Shown here in pieces: positions 33,003-41,747 of a DNA stretch of 64,000 nucleotides. Below the pieces are notes generated by a model. That model was not told the DNA's origin and searched no databases. It saw only the letters and a list, made by a program, of their open reading frames with translations. The position numbers and the translations under genes are program-made. Location of the stretch: contig DASXAO010000166.1 of NCBI GenBank assembly GCA_036406675.1, positions 1 through 64,000 of the forward strand, read 5' to 3'. Source of the stretch: SCGC-AG-212-J23 sp036406675. GTDB lineage: Bacteria > Pseudomonadota > Gammaproteobacteria > Burkholderiales > SG8-39. Numbering within the stretch: position 1 is the stretch's first letter; each line of letters opens with the position of its first letter.

Positions 33003-33779
33003 TTATTCCCAGAGGCCTGCGGGCAGCGGCAGGCCCGCATAATCGCGGGAGGTCAGCGGCGCGTCGACCGGGATGCCGAAACGCTCGAGTACCGAGATGA
33101 TCTGGCGCGCGTGCTGCGCCGAGTGCCAGGTGCAGCGCTCGAGCAGGTGGTGCAGGGGCTGAAGCCCGTAGTAGGTCTTGATGTCCCCGCCGCAGGACTT
33201 GTCCGGCAGGGCGGCCCACCAGCGCTGCACCCTCGCCGCGACGCTCCGGCCGTAGGCCCGGATGTCGCCGGGCGTTTTCACCGCCGCCGGCGGCGGCGCG
33301 TTGTACACCGAGGTGAGGTCCTCGACGCCGTCCTCGACCGCATGCAGGAACGCATCGGGCACCTGGTAGATGTGATAGGCGAGGTCGCGGATGCTGCGGT
33401 CGCGACCGGGCGTGGCACGCTCGCCGAGGCGCTCGGCCGGGATCTGCATCACGTGGCGCTGCGCCGCCTCGAGCACGGTCAGCCACTTTTCGACCAGCTC
33501 GGCGGGCGACAGGCGCCGGAACGTCACGTCGCGGCCGAGAAAGCGAGAGACGTCGGCGAGCTCCTGCGCGAACACATAGCGATCGCCCTGACGGACCACC
33601 GGAACGGTGCGCACGCCGAGCTCGCGCAATTCTTCCATGGCCTCGGGACGGGCCGAAACGTTCACCGACTCGTAGTCGACGCCCAGGCCGGTCAGGAACT
33701 CCTTGACCCGCACGCAGCTCGAGCACCCGGGCCGCCAATAGACTTTCAGCTGCTGCGAGAGCTCGGGCGTCGCTGCCAT
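33003..33779 (-). CDS. Glutaredoxin-DinB fusion protein
   Basis: The protein has 258 residues. Residues 10-85 form a glutaredoxin domain with the CxxC active site Cys19-Ser-Ser-Cys22 and the cis-Pro motif VRTVPVV. Residues 95-250 form a DinB-like four-helix bundle, with candidate metal-binding histidines in DLAYHIYQV and WHSAQHARQI. DinB proteins include metal-dependent thiol transferases that use bacillithiol, mycothiol or glutathione, so a thiol-linked detoxification role fits the fusion. AGGAGAA precedes the ATG. The glyoxalase-like gene downstream is likely co-transcribed. Confidence 0.85.
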   Translation of the reverse strand: MAATPELSQQLKVYWRPGCSSCVRVKEFLTGLGVDYESVNVSARPEAMEELRELGVRTVPVVRQGDRYVFAQELADVSRFLGRDVTFRRLSPAELVEKWLTVLEAAQRHVMQIPAERLGERATPGRDRSIRDLAYHIYQVPDAFLHAVEDGVEDLTSVYNAPPPAAVKTPGDIRAYGRSVAARVQRWWAALPDKSCGGDIKTYYGLQPLHHLLERCTWHSAQHARQIISVLERFGIPVDAPLTSRDYAGLPLPAGLWE

Positions 33780-33804
33780 GGAATTCTCCTCGGAAAAAAA
33801 GATT

Positions 33805-34515
33805 CTACGCCGCCACCCGCATGAGTGTCTGCGCGTACGCCGGCGCGGTGGGCTCGTGCATGAAGTACACGAAGGTCTCGTTCCAGGCGCACTGCGCGAG
33901 CTTACGGCCCCATTGTTGCAGGTCTTGCTCCGAATACGACTCGAGCCGCAACCGCACGTAGCCCCAGGGCGCCGTCTCGACCATCGGCGGCGGCGCGTTG
34001 TCTTCGCGCTCGGACAGGCACAGCGCCGCCCCCGCGGCGCGCAGCGCGCCGTAGACCTCCTCGTCGAACCAGCTCGGGTTGCGAAACTCGAATGCGGCGC
34101 GATGGTTCCCCGGCAGGAGGCGCAGGAACGCCTCGAGGCGCGGCAGGTCCTTCTTCATCTGCGGCGGAAGCTGGAACAGGACCGGGCCGCGTTTATCGCC
34201 CAGGGCGGCGAGCGCGCGGTAGAGGTAATCCACGGAATCGGCCGCGCTTTCCGCCTTGAGGCGGGCGATGTGCGTGATGCGCCGGGAGGCCTTGATGGCG
34301 AAGCGGAAGCTCTCCGGGGTGGCGCGCGCCCAGTTCTCGAGCATGGCCACGCCCGGCATGCGGTAGAACGTGTTGTTGATCTCGACCGTGGGCAGGCGCT
34401 CGGCGTACCAGGCGAGCATCGCATCGGGCTTGATGCTGCCGGGATAGAACACGCCTTTCCACTCCTTGAAGGCGTATCCGCTGGCCCCCGCCAGGAGCCT
34501 CTTAGAATTCAGCAT
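33805..34515 (-). CDS. DUF72 (YecE-family) protein
   Basis: The protein has 236 residues. The conserved N-terminus GASGYAFKEWKGVFYP, the block VEINNTFYRMP and RHAAFEFRNPSWF-type motif (here HRAAFEFRNPSWF) are those of the TIM-barrel DUF72 family. Its biochemical role is not established. It is divergent from ligD with only nine bases between the two ATGs, so its promoter must lie inside ligD and no clear ribosome site is seen. Confidence 0.88.
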   Translation of the reverse strand: MLNSKRLLAGASGYAFKEWKGVFYPGSIKPDAMLAWYAERLPTVEINNTFYRMPGVAMLENWARATPESFRFAIKASRRITHIARLKAESAADSVDYLYRALAALGDKRGPVLFQLPPQMKKDLPRLEAFLRLLPGNHRAAFEFRNPSWFDEEVYGALRAAGAALCLSEREDNAPPPMVETAPWGYVRLRLESYSEQDLQQWGRKLAQCAWNETFVYFMHEPTAPAYAQTLMRVAA

Positions 34516-34524
34516 GAGAATCGC

Positions 34525-37191
34525 ATGGCGAAGGAAAAGTTAACCGAATATTCGGCCAAGCGCAGCTTCCAGGCGACGCCCGAGCCGGCGCCCGCGCCCG
34601 GGGAGGGCCGCCAGGGGCCGCTGCTCTTCGTCATTCAGCAGCACTCTGCCCGGCGGATGCACTACGACTTTCGGCTCGAGTGCGACGGGGTGCTCAAGTC
34701 CTGGGCGGTGCCCAAGGGTCCGTCGCCCGACCCGGCCGAGAAGCGCCTCGCGGTGCAGACCGAGGACCATCCGCTCGCCTATGCGACCTTCGAGGGCGTG
34801 ATCCCGCCCGGGCAGTACGGAGCGGGAGAGGTGATCGTCTGGGACTGCGGCGTGTATTCGCCGGACGAGGGCGGACACTGGTTCCATGACCGCGCCGAGG
34901 CCGAGCGTCAGGTCCGTGAAGGGCTCGAGAAGGGCAAGCTCAGCGTCCTCCTGCGCGGCGAGAAGGTGAAAGGCTCGTACGCGCTGGTGCGCACCAAGGA
35001 GCAGAAGAACTGGCTCCTCATCAAGCACAAGGACCGCTTCGCGGCGAAGGCCGACCTGACCTCGCTGAACCGCTCCCCCTTATCCGGGGTGACGGTGGAG
35101 GAAATGACTGCGATCCCGGCGCACCGCCTTCCGCTGGAGCGCCTGGTGCCCACCGGGGAGCCGCGCCCGGTGCCGGCGAGCCTCGCGCCGATGCAGGCCG
35201 AGCTCGGCGAGGCGCCTTTCAATCACCGCGACTGGATGTGGGAGCCTAAGCTCGACGGCTATCGCGCGCTCGCCTTCATCGACTCCAAGGGCGTGCAGCT
35301 TCGCTCGCGGCGGGGCCTCGACCTCGCCAAGGACTTTCCGCGGCTCGTCGCCGAGCTCGGGATGCAGGCGGTGAACGCCATGGTGCTCGACGGCGAGATC
35401 GTCGCCTTCGACGCGGCCGGCAAGCCTTCCTTCAACGCGATGCAGAACCGCTCGCAGGCGAGCGTTTTCTATTGCTTCGATCTCGTCAACTTCGAAGGCA
35501 TCGACCTGCGCAAGCTCGCCTACGTCGAGCGGCGCCGCTACCTCGCACAGTGCCTGCTTCCGTCTGCGCTGGTGCAGCTCGTGCACGCCGCCGACGACGG
35601 CGTGGCGCTGCATCAGGCGGCGATGGCGAGCGGACTCGAAGGGGTGATCGGCAAGCGCAAGGACAGCCGCTACGAGTCGGGCAAGCGCTCGGGCGCCTGG
35701 CGCAAGGTCAAGGCGACGCAGAGCGCCGAGTTCGTGATCGGCGGCTACACCGCCGGCAAGGGCGCGCGCGCCCCGCTTGGCGCGATCCTGGTCGGCTATT
35801 GGGACGACGGGCGCCTGCGCTACGCTTCCCATGTCGGTTCCGGCTTCGACGACAAGACGATTTCATTGGTGGAAACAAAGCTGGTGGCGCTGCGCACGAG
35901 CGCCTGTCCCTTCAGCGAGAAACCGCCGGTAAACGCGCCGACGCAGTGGGTGAAGCCCGAGCTCGTCGCGGAGGTGAAATTCCAGGACTGGACCGACGAC
36001 GGCAGCCTGCGCGCGCCGGTGTTTCTGCGCCTGAGGGATGACATCGAGCCGAAGGAAGTCACGCGAAGAGAAACCGCCGAACCCGGAACCGCCGAGCCAA
36101 TCGAAGCCGCCGAGGCATCTACTGAAGTAAAGCAGGTGCTCCAGCAGCTCGAGAGCAAGAAGAACGCCTACACGCTCGCGCTCGGCCCGCACCAGATCCG
36201 CCTCACGAACCTCGATCGCGTGTACTGGCCTGCCGACCCTGCGCTGAAGCAGCCGGCGCTCACCAAACGCGACCTCATCCGCTACTTCGCCGAGATCTCG
36301 CCGTACATCCTGCCGCACCTTGCAGACCGGCCGCTCACCATGATCCGCATGCCGGAGGGCATTCGCGGCCAGCGCTTCTTCCAGAAGCACTGGGAGCAGG
36401 AACGGCCGCCCTTCGTCGAGACGATCACGGTGTTCTCCGGCCACAAGGACGAGAGCCACGACTACCTGCTGTGCAACAACCTGCCGACCCTGCTCTGGCT
36501 CGCGCAGTCCGGAACGCTCGAGTTCCACGTCTGGCATTCCCGCGCGCGACCCGGCCCGGACGCGGCGACCCAGGCCACGGACTACGCCTCGTCGCTCGAT
36601 TCACTGGAGGCCTCGGTGCTGAACTACCCCGACTACGTGGTGTTCGACATCGATCCATACATCTATTCGGGCAAGGAGGCGCCCGGCGAGGAGCCCGAGC
36701 TCAACACGGTGGCGTTCCAGAAGGGCAAGGAGGTGGCGTTCTGGCTGCGTGAACTCCTGCACAGCATGGCGCTCGAGCCGATCGTGAAGACCTCGGGCAA
36801 GACCGGGCTGCACGTCTTCGTGCCGATCCGGCGCACCATCGATTTCGAGGCCGCCCGGGAGGTGTCGGAGCTGGTCGGCAGGCACCTCATGCGCGCCCAC
36901 CCTAAGGACATCACCCTGGAGTGGAGCGTGCCCAAGAGAACGGGAAAAATCTTTATGGACTACAATATGAACGTCCGCGGCAAGACGCTGAACGTCGCCT
37001 ATTCGCCGAGAGGCGCGCCTGGCGCGCCGGTGTCGATGCCGCTCGACTGGGAAGAGCTCGCGACCGCGCACCCGCTGGACTTTCGCATCACCAACGCGGC
37101 CGAGCGCCTGGCCAGGACGGGGGACCGCTGGAGCGGCGCTCTGGGCGGCAAGCACAGCCTCGAAAAAGCGCTGGAGCGGGTGAAAGCGTGA
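34525..37191 (+). CDS. ligD: DNA ligase D, PE-LIG-POL three-domain form
   Basis: The protein has 888 residues. The N-terminal 3'-phosphoesterase domain shows MHYDFRLECDGVLKSWAVPKG. The central ATP-dependent ligase domain has the adenylation motif EPKLDGYRALAF with Lys242. The C-terminal primase-like polymerase domain has the metal pair Asp708 and Asp710 in VVFDIDPY and the block KTSGKTGLHVFVPI. Together with Ku it repairs double-strand breaks by end joining. Ku follows after 19 bases. It shares a nine-base gap with the divergent DUF72 gene, and only a weak GAGAA precedes the ATG. Confidence 0.96.
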   Translation: MAKEKLTEYSAKRSFQATPEPAPAPGEGRQGPLLFVIQQHSARRMHYDFRLECDGVLKSWAVPKGPSPDPAEKRLAVQTEDHPLAYATFEGVIPPGQYGAGEVIVWDCGVYSPDEGGHWFHDRAEAERQVREGLEKGKLSVLLRGEKVKGSYALVRTKEQKNWLLIKHKDRFAAKADLTSLNRSPLSGVTVEEMTAIPAHRLPLERLVPTGEPRPVPASLAPMQAELGEAPFNHRDWMWEPKLDGYRALAFIDSKGVQLRSRRGLDLAKDFPRLVAELGMQAVNAMVLDGEIVAFDAAGKPSFNAMQNRSQASVFYCFDLVNFEGIDLRKLAYVERRRYLAQCLLPSALVQLVHAADDGVALHQAAMASGLEGVIGKRKDSRYESGKRSGAWRKVKATQSAEFVIGGYTAGKGARAPLGAILVGYWDDGRLRYASHVGSGFDDKTISLVETKLVALRTSACPFSEKPPVNAPTQWVKPELVAEVKFQDWTDDGSLRAPVFLRLRDDIEPKEVTRRETAEPGTAEPIEAAEASTEVKQVLQQLESKKNAYTLALGPHQIRLTNLDRVYWPADPALKQPALTKRDLIRYFAEISPYILPHLADRPLTMIRMPEGIRGQRFFQKHWEQERPPFVETITVFSGHKDESHDYLLCNNLPTLLWLAQSGTLEFHVWHSRARPGPDAATQATDYASSLDSLEASVLNYPDYVVFDIDPYIYSGKEAPGEEPELNTVAFQKGKEVAFWLRELLHSMALEPIVKTSGKTGLHVFVPIRRTIDFEAAREVSELVGRHLMRAHPKDITLEWSVPKRTGKIFMDYNMNVRGKTLNVAYSPRGAPGAPVSMPLDWEELATAHPLDFRITNAAERLARTGDRWSGALGGKHSLEKALERVKA

Positions 37192-37210
37192 TTGAGAAAA
37201 GGATAAGAAC

Positions 37211-38071
37211 ATGGCTGCACGATCGATCGCGTCGCTGACCATCTCCTTCGGGCTCGTCTCCATCCCGGTGAAGCTGTTCTCGGCCACCGAGGCGTCCAAG
37301 GCGATTTCCTTCAACCTCCTGCACAAGACCTGCGGCTCGCGCCTCAAGCAGCAGTACCTCTGCGTGAAGGAAGAGATCCCCGTGGCGCGCGAGGAGATGG
37401 TGAAGGGCTACGAGTTCACCAAGGACCAGTACGTGATGTTCACGCCGGAGGAGCTGAAGGCGATGGAGGAGGCGGGAACCCACACCGCCGACATCACCGA
37501 GTTCGTGCCGGTCGAGTCGGTCGACCCGATCTACTTCGACAAGGCCTATTACCTCGCGCCCGACAAGGGCGGCGCCAAGCCGTATGCGCTTCTCGCGCGT
37601 GCGCTGCGCGAGTCCGGCCGCTGCGCGCTGGGACGCTGGGCCGCGCGCGGCAAGCAGTACATCGTGATGATCCGCCCGATCGAGAAAAGCGGCTCCGACG
37701 GCCTGGTGATGCAGCAGCTTCTCTACGCCGCCGAGGTGCGCTCGATCACGGAAATCGACATCCCGAAGACCGAGGTGAAGGACGCCGAGCTCAAGCTCGC
37801 GCAGCAGCTGATCGAGCAGCAGGCCTCGGAGTCGTTCGACCCGGCCGCGTACAAGGACGACGTGCGCGGCCGCATCGAGGCGGCGATCCAGAAGAAGGTC
37901 GAAGGGCAGGAGATCACGCTGGCCGAGGCGCCCGAGCCGGGCGGCGGCCAGGTGATCGACCTCATGGAGGCGCTGCGCGCGAGCCTCGAGAAGAAGCCGG
38001 CGCGCAAAGCCGAGCCGGCGAAGAAGGCCGAGCCGGCGAAAGCAGCCGGAAAGAGGGCGGCAAAGAAGTAA
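37211..38071 (+). CDS. ku: Non-homologous end-joining protein Ku
   Basis: The protein has 286 residues. The Ku core is clear: ISFGLVSIPVKLFSAT at the N-terminus, LKQQYLCVKEEIPVAREEMVK, and the bridge region FDKAYYLAPDKGGAKPYALL. The C-terminal tail (about 260-286) is Lys/Ala/Pro-rich with a repeated KAEPAKKAEPAK unit, as in many bacterial Ku proteins, and would add DNA binding. It forms a dimer that threads onto broken ends and recruits LigD. A MerR/TPR gene begins 13 bases after it. Confidence 0.96.
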   Translation: MAARSIASLTISFGLVSIPVKLFSATEASKAISFNLLHKTCGSRLKQQYLCVKEEIPVAREEMVKGYEFTKDQYVMFTPEELKAMEEAGTHTADITEFVPVESVDPIYFDKAYYLAPDKGGAKPYALLARALRESGRCALGRWAARGKQYIVMIRPIEKSGSDGLVMQQLLYAAEVRSITEIDIPKTEVKDAELKLAQQLIEQQASESFDPAAYKDDVRGRIEAAIQKKVEGQEITLAEAPEPGGGQVIDLMEALRASLEKKPARKAEPAKKAEPAKAAGKRAAKK

Positions 38072-38084
38072 GGAGCACTGGCGA

Positions 38085-38906
38085 GTGCACCACTATGGCG
38101 TGCGGGAGGTGGAGAAGCTCCTGCGGCTGCCGCGCAGCACCATCCGCGCCCTGATCGACGCCGGCTTCGTCTCCCCCTCGCGCGGCCCGCGCAAGGCCTG
38201 GCGGTTCTCGTTCCAGGATCTCATCGTCCTGCGCACCGCGCAGGCCCTCGTCGCGGCCAAGGTCCCGGCGAAGCGAATCACGCGTTCGGTGCGCGAGCTG
38301 CGCCGTCATCTGCCCGAGGCCATGCCGCTCTCGGGCCTTTCCATCTGCGCGGTCGCCGACAAGGTCGTGGTCAAGGAGGGCGCCAGCCGCTGGCAGGCCG
38401 AGTCGGGCCAGTACCTGCTCGCGTTCGAGGGCGACCCGGCCAACGGCTCGCTCAGCGTGATGGAGCGCAAGCGCGCGGCGCCGAAGGCCTCGGCGAACGA
38501 CTGGTTCGACCGCGGCATCGATCTGGAGGAAACCGATCCCGCCGCCGCGCTCGAGGCCTACGCCGAGGCGCTCGCGCTCGACGCGAAGCTGGTCGACGCG
38601 CACGTCAACCGCGGCTGGCTGCTGCACGAAGCGGGTCGCTTCGACGATGCCGAGCGGGCCTACCGCGCCGCCATCGCCGCCTGCGGCAACGAGCCGCTCG
38701 TCCTTTACAACCTCGGCGTGCTCCTCGCCGACATGGAGCGCAAGAAAGAGGCGATCGAGGTCTATGAAGCCGCGCTGCGCGCCAATCCCGGCTTCGCCGA
38801 CTGCCACTACAACCTCGCGCTCCTCTGCGAGGAGCTCGACATGCCCCGCGAGGCCATCCGGCACATGGCGCAGTACCGCAAGCTGACGGGATCGCGGCCG
38901 GAATGA
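38085..38906 (+). CDS. MerR-like helix-turn-helix protein with TPR repeats
   Basis: The protein has 273 residues from a GTG start with AGGAG nine bases upstream. Residues 4-50 form a MerR-type DNA-binding domain (YGVREVEKLLRLPRSTIRAL, WRFSFQDLIVLRTAQAL). A linker leads to about four TPR units from residue 140 (ANDWFDRGIDLEETDPAAAL, AHVNRGWLLHEAGRFDDAER, LYNLGVLLADMERKKEA, CHYNLALLCEELDMPREA). No effector domain is visible. It stands between ku and a small nuclease-fold gene, with an ATGA overlap to the latter, so it may regulate or take part in end joining. That role is inference. Confidence 0.87.
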   Translation: MHHYGVREVEKLLRLPRSTIRALIDAGFVSPSRGPRKAWRFSFQDLIVLRTAQALVAAKVPAKRITRSVRELRRHLPEAMPLSGLSICAVADKVVVKEGASRWQAESGQYLLAFEGDPANGSLSVMERKRAAPKASANDWFDRGIDLEETDPAAALEAYAEALALDAKLVDAHVNRGWLLHEAGRFDDAERAYRAAIAACGNEPLVLYNLGVLLADMERKKEAIEVYEAALRANPGFADCHYNLALLCEELDMPREAIRHMAQYRKLTGSRPE

Positions 38907-39274
38907 GATTTTGGCTTCTCCTTCTTTTCCTTCCCTTCGCAACCCCGGCCTGGGCCGAACGCTGCATCGCCATCGACGGCGACACGCTGGTCTGCAACCA
39001 CCAGAAAGTGCGGCTCACCAACGTTTATGCCGCCGAGATGAACCAGCCCGGAGGCAGCGCCGCCAAGAAGAAGCTCCAGGCCCTGGTGCAGAACCGCGAC
39101 GTGGGGTTCGTCACGCACGGTCACGACCGCTACGGCCGCATCCTCGCGGAGGTCTACGTCGACGGCCGTCGCATCGAGCAAACCGATATCGGCCCGCGCG
39201 CCGGGCGGGGCAGCACCTGGGGCGCCGATCGCCACGCGTACGTGCGCACGGTCCAGGCAAAGAAAGCCAAGTAG
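38903..39274 (+). CDS. Small secreted staphylococcal-nuclease-fold protein
   Basis: The protein has 123 residues with signal peptide LLLLFLPFATPAWAERC. The SNase motifs are IDGDTLVC, KVRLTNVYAAEM and HDRYGRILAEVYVDG. The two catalytic arginines (Arg37 and the Arg76 region) and Glu45 are kept, but the calcium ligand equivalent to Asp40 is Tyr42, so activity is uncertain. The ATG overlaps the stop of the MerR/TPR gene (ATGA). A secreted protein at the end of a DNA-repair operon is odd. Confidence 0.82.
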   Translation: MRFWLLLLFLPFATPAWAERCIAIDGDTLVCNHQKVRLTNVYAAEMNQPGGSAAKKKLQALVQNRDVGFVTHGHDRYGRILAEVYVDGRRIEQTDIGPRAGRGSTWGADRHAYVRTVQAKKAK

Positions 39275-39375
39275 TTCACCCCTTTCAGGCCCGGAGGCAA
39301 AGTACATAGCGCCTGTCGCTCCCTTGGGCGTAGCGTGTCGGGCGACCGATGCGCAACAAGGGGGATGCAGTGCAG

Positions 39376-39942
39376 ATGCGATTCGGCATGGGCGCGGCGT
39401 GGGCCGCGCTGCTCCTCGTGTGCCTGGCCGGATGCGGCAGGGAGGAGCCGCTTTCGGAGGTCGACAAGAGCCTCTTCCTGCGCCCGGCGGATCTGGCCCG
39501 CTACGGCATCCAGTACCACGACCCGGCGAGCTACGAGAAGTTCTCCAAGAGCCGGCAGATCGACGGCGCCTGGCAGCTGAAGTACGAGTTCCAGCCGGAC
39601 AAGAGCGAACGGCGCAAGGTGTTCATCTACGCCAGCGTGTCGGTGGCGAAGAATGAATCCGACGCCGCGCTGAACGAAGGCGCGGAAGCGGTCGGCATGC
39701 TGATCGGCCTCAAGGCGAGCGGCGTCGAGGACCGCGAAGTGCGCATGAAGGCGGGCAGCGAGCAGAGCAAGCTGCGCCTTCTCGTCAAGGGCGACAAGCC
39801 GCTCGGCAACATCTTCACCACCCGCGACGGCCGCAAGACCTACTTCATCGTGATGACCGGCCTCTACTTCGACGACGCCGAGGACTGGAAGAAGCTCTTC
39901 GCGCCGAAGCTCGAGCAGCTCGCGGGCTACTCGCCCGTCTAG
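39376..39942 (+). CDS. Lipoprotein of unknown function
   Basis: The protein has about 188 residues from the ATG at 39376; a GTG at 39370 is better spaced from GGGGG and an ATG at 39349 is also in frame. The lipobox is LVCLAGC. The mature part (SYEKFSKSRQIDGAWQLKYE, RKVFIYASVSVAKNESDA, RDGRKTYFIVMTGLYFDD) looks like a compact alpha/beta domain. I do not recognise the family. The next gene starts 20 bases downstream on the same strand. Confidence 0.72.
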   Translation: MRFGMGAAWAALLLVCLAGCGREEPLSEVDKSLFLRPADLARYGIQYHDPASYEKFSKSRQIDGAWQLKYEFQPDKSERRKVFIYASVSVAKNESDAALNEGAEAVGMLIGLKASGVEDREVRMKAGSEQSKLRLLVKGDKPLGNIFTTRDGRKTYFIVMTGLYFDDAEDWKKLFAPKLEQLAGYSPV

Positions 39943-39962
39943 GCCGCCGATCGAGGCTCCGG

Positions 39963-40376
39963 ATGCGGCTCAAGTCCTGGGTGGTCGTGGCGGCAGCGTC
40001 TCTGGTGCTCGGCCTGATGCTCGGCTTGTTCGCCGCCGCCCGCCTCGCCACCCGGCAGAGCGAACGGTATGCCGAGGACGTCCTCGCGTATGCGCGCTTC
40101 GTCCACGCCAAGGAGCGCGCGACGCTGGTCCGGCTCCTCGAGGAGAAGGACGTGAGGAAAGCGCAGGAGCTGCTCTACTTCGTCCTGGACGACAACTTCA
40201 AGGACTACCAGAACGGCGCCGACGGCGAGGCGCGGGCAAGGGCCTGCGAGCTCTACAGACGTCTTGGACCTGGATTCGCCGCCGCGTCGACTCAGCCGAC
40301 TCAATCGCAAACGCGCCAGGCGCTCGTCCAGTCCATTCGCTCCGCGACGGCTAAGTGCGATGCCCCTGCGAAGTGA
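39963..40376 (+). CDS. Small membrane-anchored protein of unknown function
   Basis: The protein has 137 residues. One membrane segment lies at about residues 6-27 (VVVAAASLVLGLMLGLFAA), followed by a helical periplasmic part (RQSERYAEDVLAYARFVHA, ATLVRLLEEKDVRKAQELL) with Cys at CELYRRL and near the end. GAGG lies eight bases before the ATG. It follows the unknown lipoprotein and precedes the molybdenum hydroxylase operon by 19 bases. No family is recognised. Confidence 0.7.
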   Translation: MRLKSWVVVAAASLVLGLMLGLFAAARLATRQSERYAEDVLAYARFVHAKERATLVRLLEEKDVRKAQELLYFVLDDNFKDYQNGADGEARARACELYRRLGPGFAAASTQPTQSQTRQALVQSIRSATAKCDAPAK

Positions 40377-40395
40377 GTAAGGCTATTATGAGTGG

Positions 40396-41256
40396 GTGAA
40401 GGCGGCCCCCTTCCGATATGCGCGCCCCGCCTCGATTGCGGAGGCCTGCGCGGCCCTGGCCGAGCACGGATCCGACGCGAAGCTGATTGCGGGCGGGCAA
40501 AGCCTCGTGCCGATGATGGCGATGCGCCTCGCCCGCCCGGCGTGGCTGATCGACATCGGCCGCATCGCGGAGCTGCAGCGCATCGAAATTGGAGAGGACT
40601 TCGTCTCGCTAGGCGCGGGCGTCAAGCAACGCACGGTCGAGCGCCACGCCGAGCTGCGCGAGCGCCTGCCGCTCCTGATGAAGGCGCTGGCGTGGGTCGG
40701 TCATCCGCAGACCAGGAACCGCGGCACCGTGGGGGGCTCGATCGTCCATGCGGATCCGGCCGCGGAAATCCCGCTGGTGGCCTGCGCGCTCGACGCCGTG
40801 CTCGAGTTGCGCGACGCTGCCGGGACCTGCGGCATGCCGGCGCGCGAGTTCTTTCTCGCGCCGATGGTCAGCGCCATTACGCCGGCGCAATGCCTTGTCG
40901 CGGTGCGCTTTCCGGTCTGGAACGCGTCGCGGATCGGCTCGGCGTTCGAAGAGGTGAGCATCCGCCAGGGCGACTTTGCGCTTGCTTCGGCCTGCGCGCA
41001 GATCGCCTTGGACGACGGGGGCAGGGTGCAGCGCGCGACGCTCGGCGTCGGCGGTGCTGCACCGATTCCGCAAGCGCTGCCCGCGGTCGCCGAGCTGTTG
41101 CTGGGTCATGCGCCCGAGCACCTGCTGCTCGAGAAAGTCGCGGCCGCGGCCGCCGAGGCCATCGAGCCCGAGGGCGACCTTCATGCGCCGGCGGAATACC
41201 GTCGCGAGCTCGCCCGGGTCCTGACCCGGCGCGTGCTCGAGCGAGCCACCCGATGA
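40396..41256 (+). CDS. FAD-binding middle subunit of a cytoplasmic molybdenum hydroxylase (CoxM type)
   Basis: The protein has 286 residues from a GTG start. The FAD motifs are LIAGGQSLVPMMAMRLA and NRGTVGGSIVHADPAAEIP, as in CoxM-type subunits. It would pass electrons from the iron-sulfur subunit to an acceptor. Its stop overlaps the ATG of the small subunit (ATGA), and the large subunit follows, giving the order middle-small-large. Confidence 0.92.
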   Translation: MKAAPFRYARPASIAEACAALAEHGSDAKLIAGGQSLVPMMAMRLARPAWLIDIGRIAELQRIEIGEDFVSLGAGVKQRTVERHAELRERLPLLMKALAWVGHPQTRNRGTVGGSIVHADPAAEIPLVACALDAVLELRDAAGTCGMPAREFFLAPMVSAITPAQCLVAVRFPVWNASRIGSAFEEVSIRQGDFALASACAQIALDDGGRVQRATLGVGGAAPIPQALPAVAELLLGHAPEHLLLEKVAAAAAEAIEPEGDLHAPAEYRRELARVLTRRVLERATR

Positions 41257-41747
41257 CCCGTTCGATTGCGCTCGAAATCACCGTCAACGGCACCCGGCGC
41301 AGCGGTTCCGTCGAGCCGCGGACCACGCTGGTGGACTTCCTCCGCGAGCACCTGGGTCTGACCGGCACGCACGTCGGCTGCGAGCACGGCGTCTGCGGCG
41401 CCTGCTCGATCCTTCTCGACGGCGTGCCGGTGCGCTCGTGCCTCATGTACGCGGTGCAGGCCGATAGCTGCTCGGTCACCACGATCGAGGGCCTGTCGCG
41501 GGCGGACGGCACGCCGGGCGCATTGCAGGACGCCTTCTGCGAAACCCACGCCTTGCAGTGCGGCTATTGCACGCCGGGCATGGTGATCGCGGCGCATGCG
41601 CTCCTCGAGGAGAATGGCTCCCCCAGCGAAGCGGAGATCCGCGAGGCGCTTTCCGGCAACCTCTGCCGCTGCACCGGGTACGTCCAGATCGTCGAGGCCG
41701 TTCAGTTGGCTGCCGCGCGAAGAAGGGAGCATGGGATCGGTTCCTGA
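41253..41747 (+). CDS. (2Fe-2S) small subunit of the cytoplasmic molybdenum hydroxylase (CoxS type)
   Basis: The protein has 164 residues. Cluster ligands lie in GCEHGVCGACSILLDG with a fourth Cys in VRSCLMY, and in CGYCTPGM and LCRCTGYVQIV. It links the FAD and molybdenum subunits in the cytoplasm. The large-subunit ATG lies 17 bases inside its 3' end. Confidence 0.95.
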   Translation: MTRSIALEITVNGTRRSGSVEPRTTLVDFLREHLGLTGTHVGCEHGVCGACSILLDGVPVRSCLMYAVQADSCSVTTIEGLSRADGTPGALQDAFCETHALQCGYCTPGMVIAAHALLEENGSPSEAEIREALSGNLCRCTGYVQIVEAVQLAAARRREHGIGS

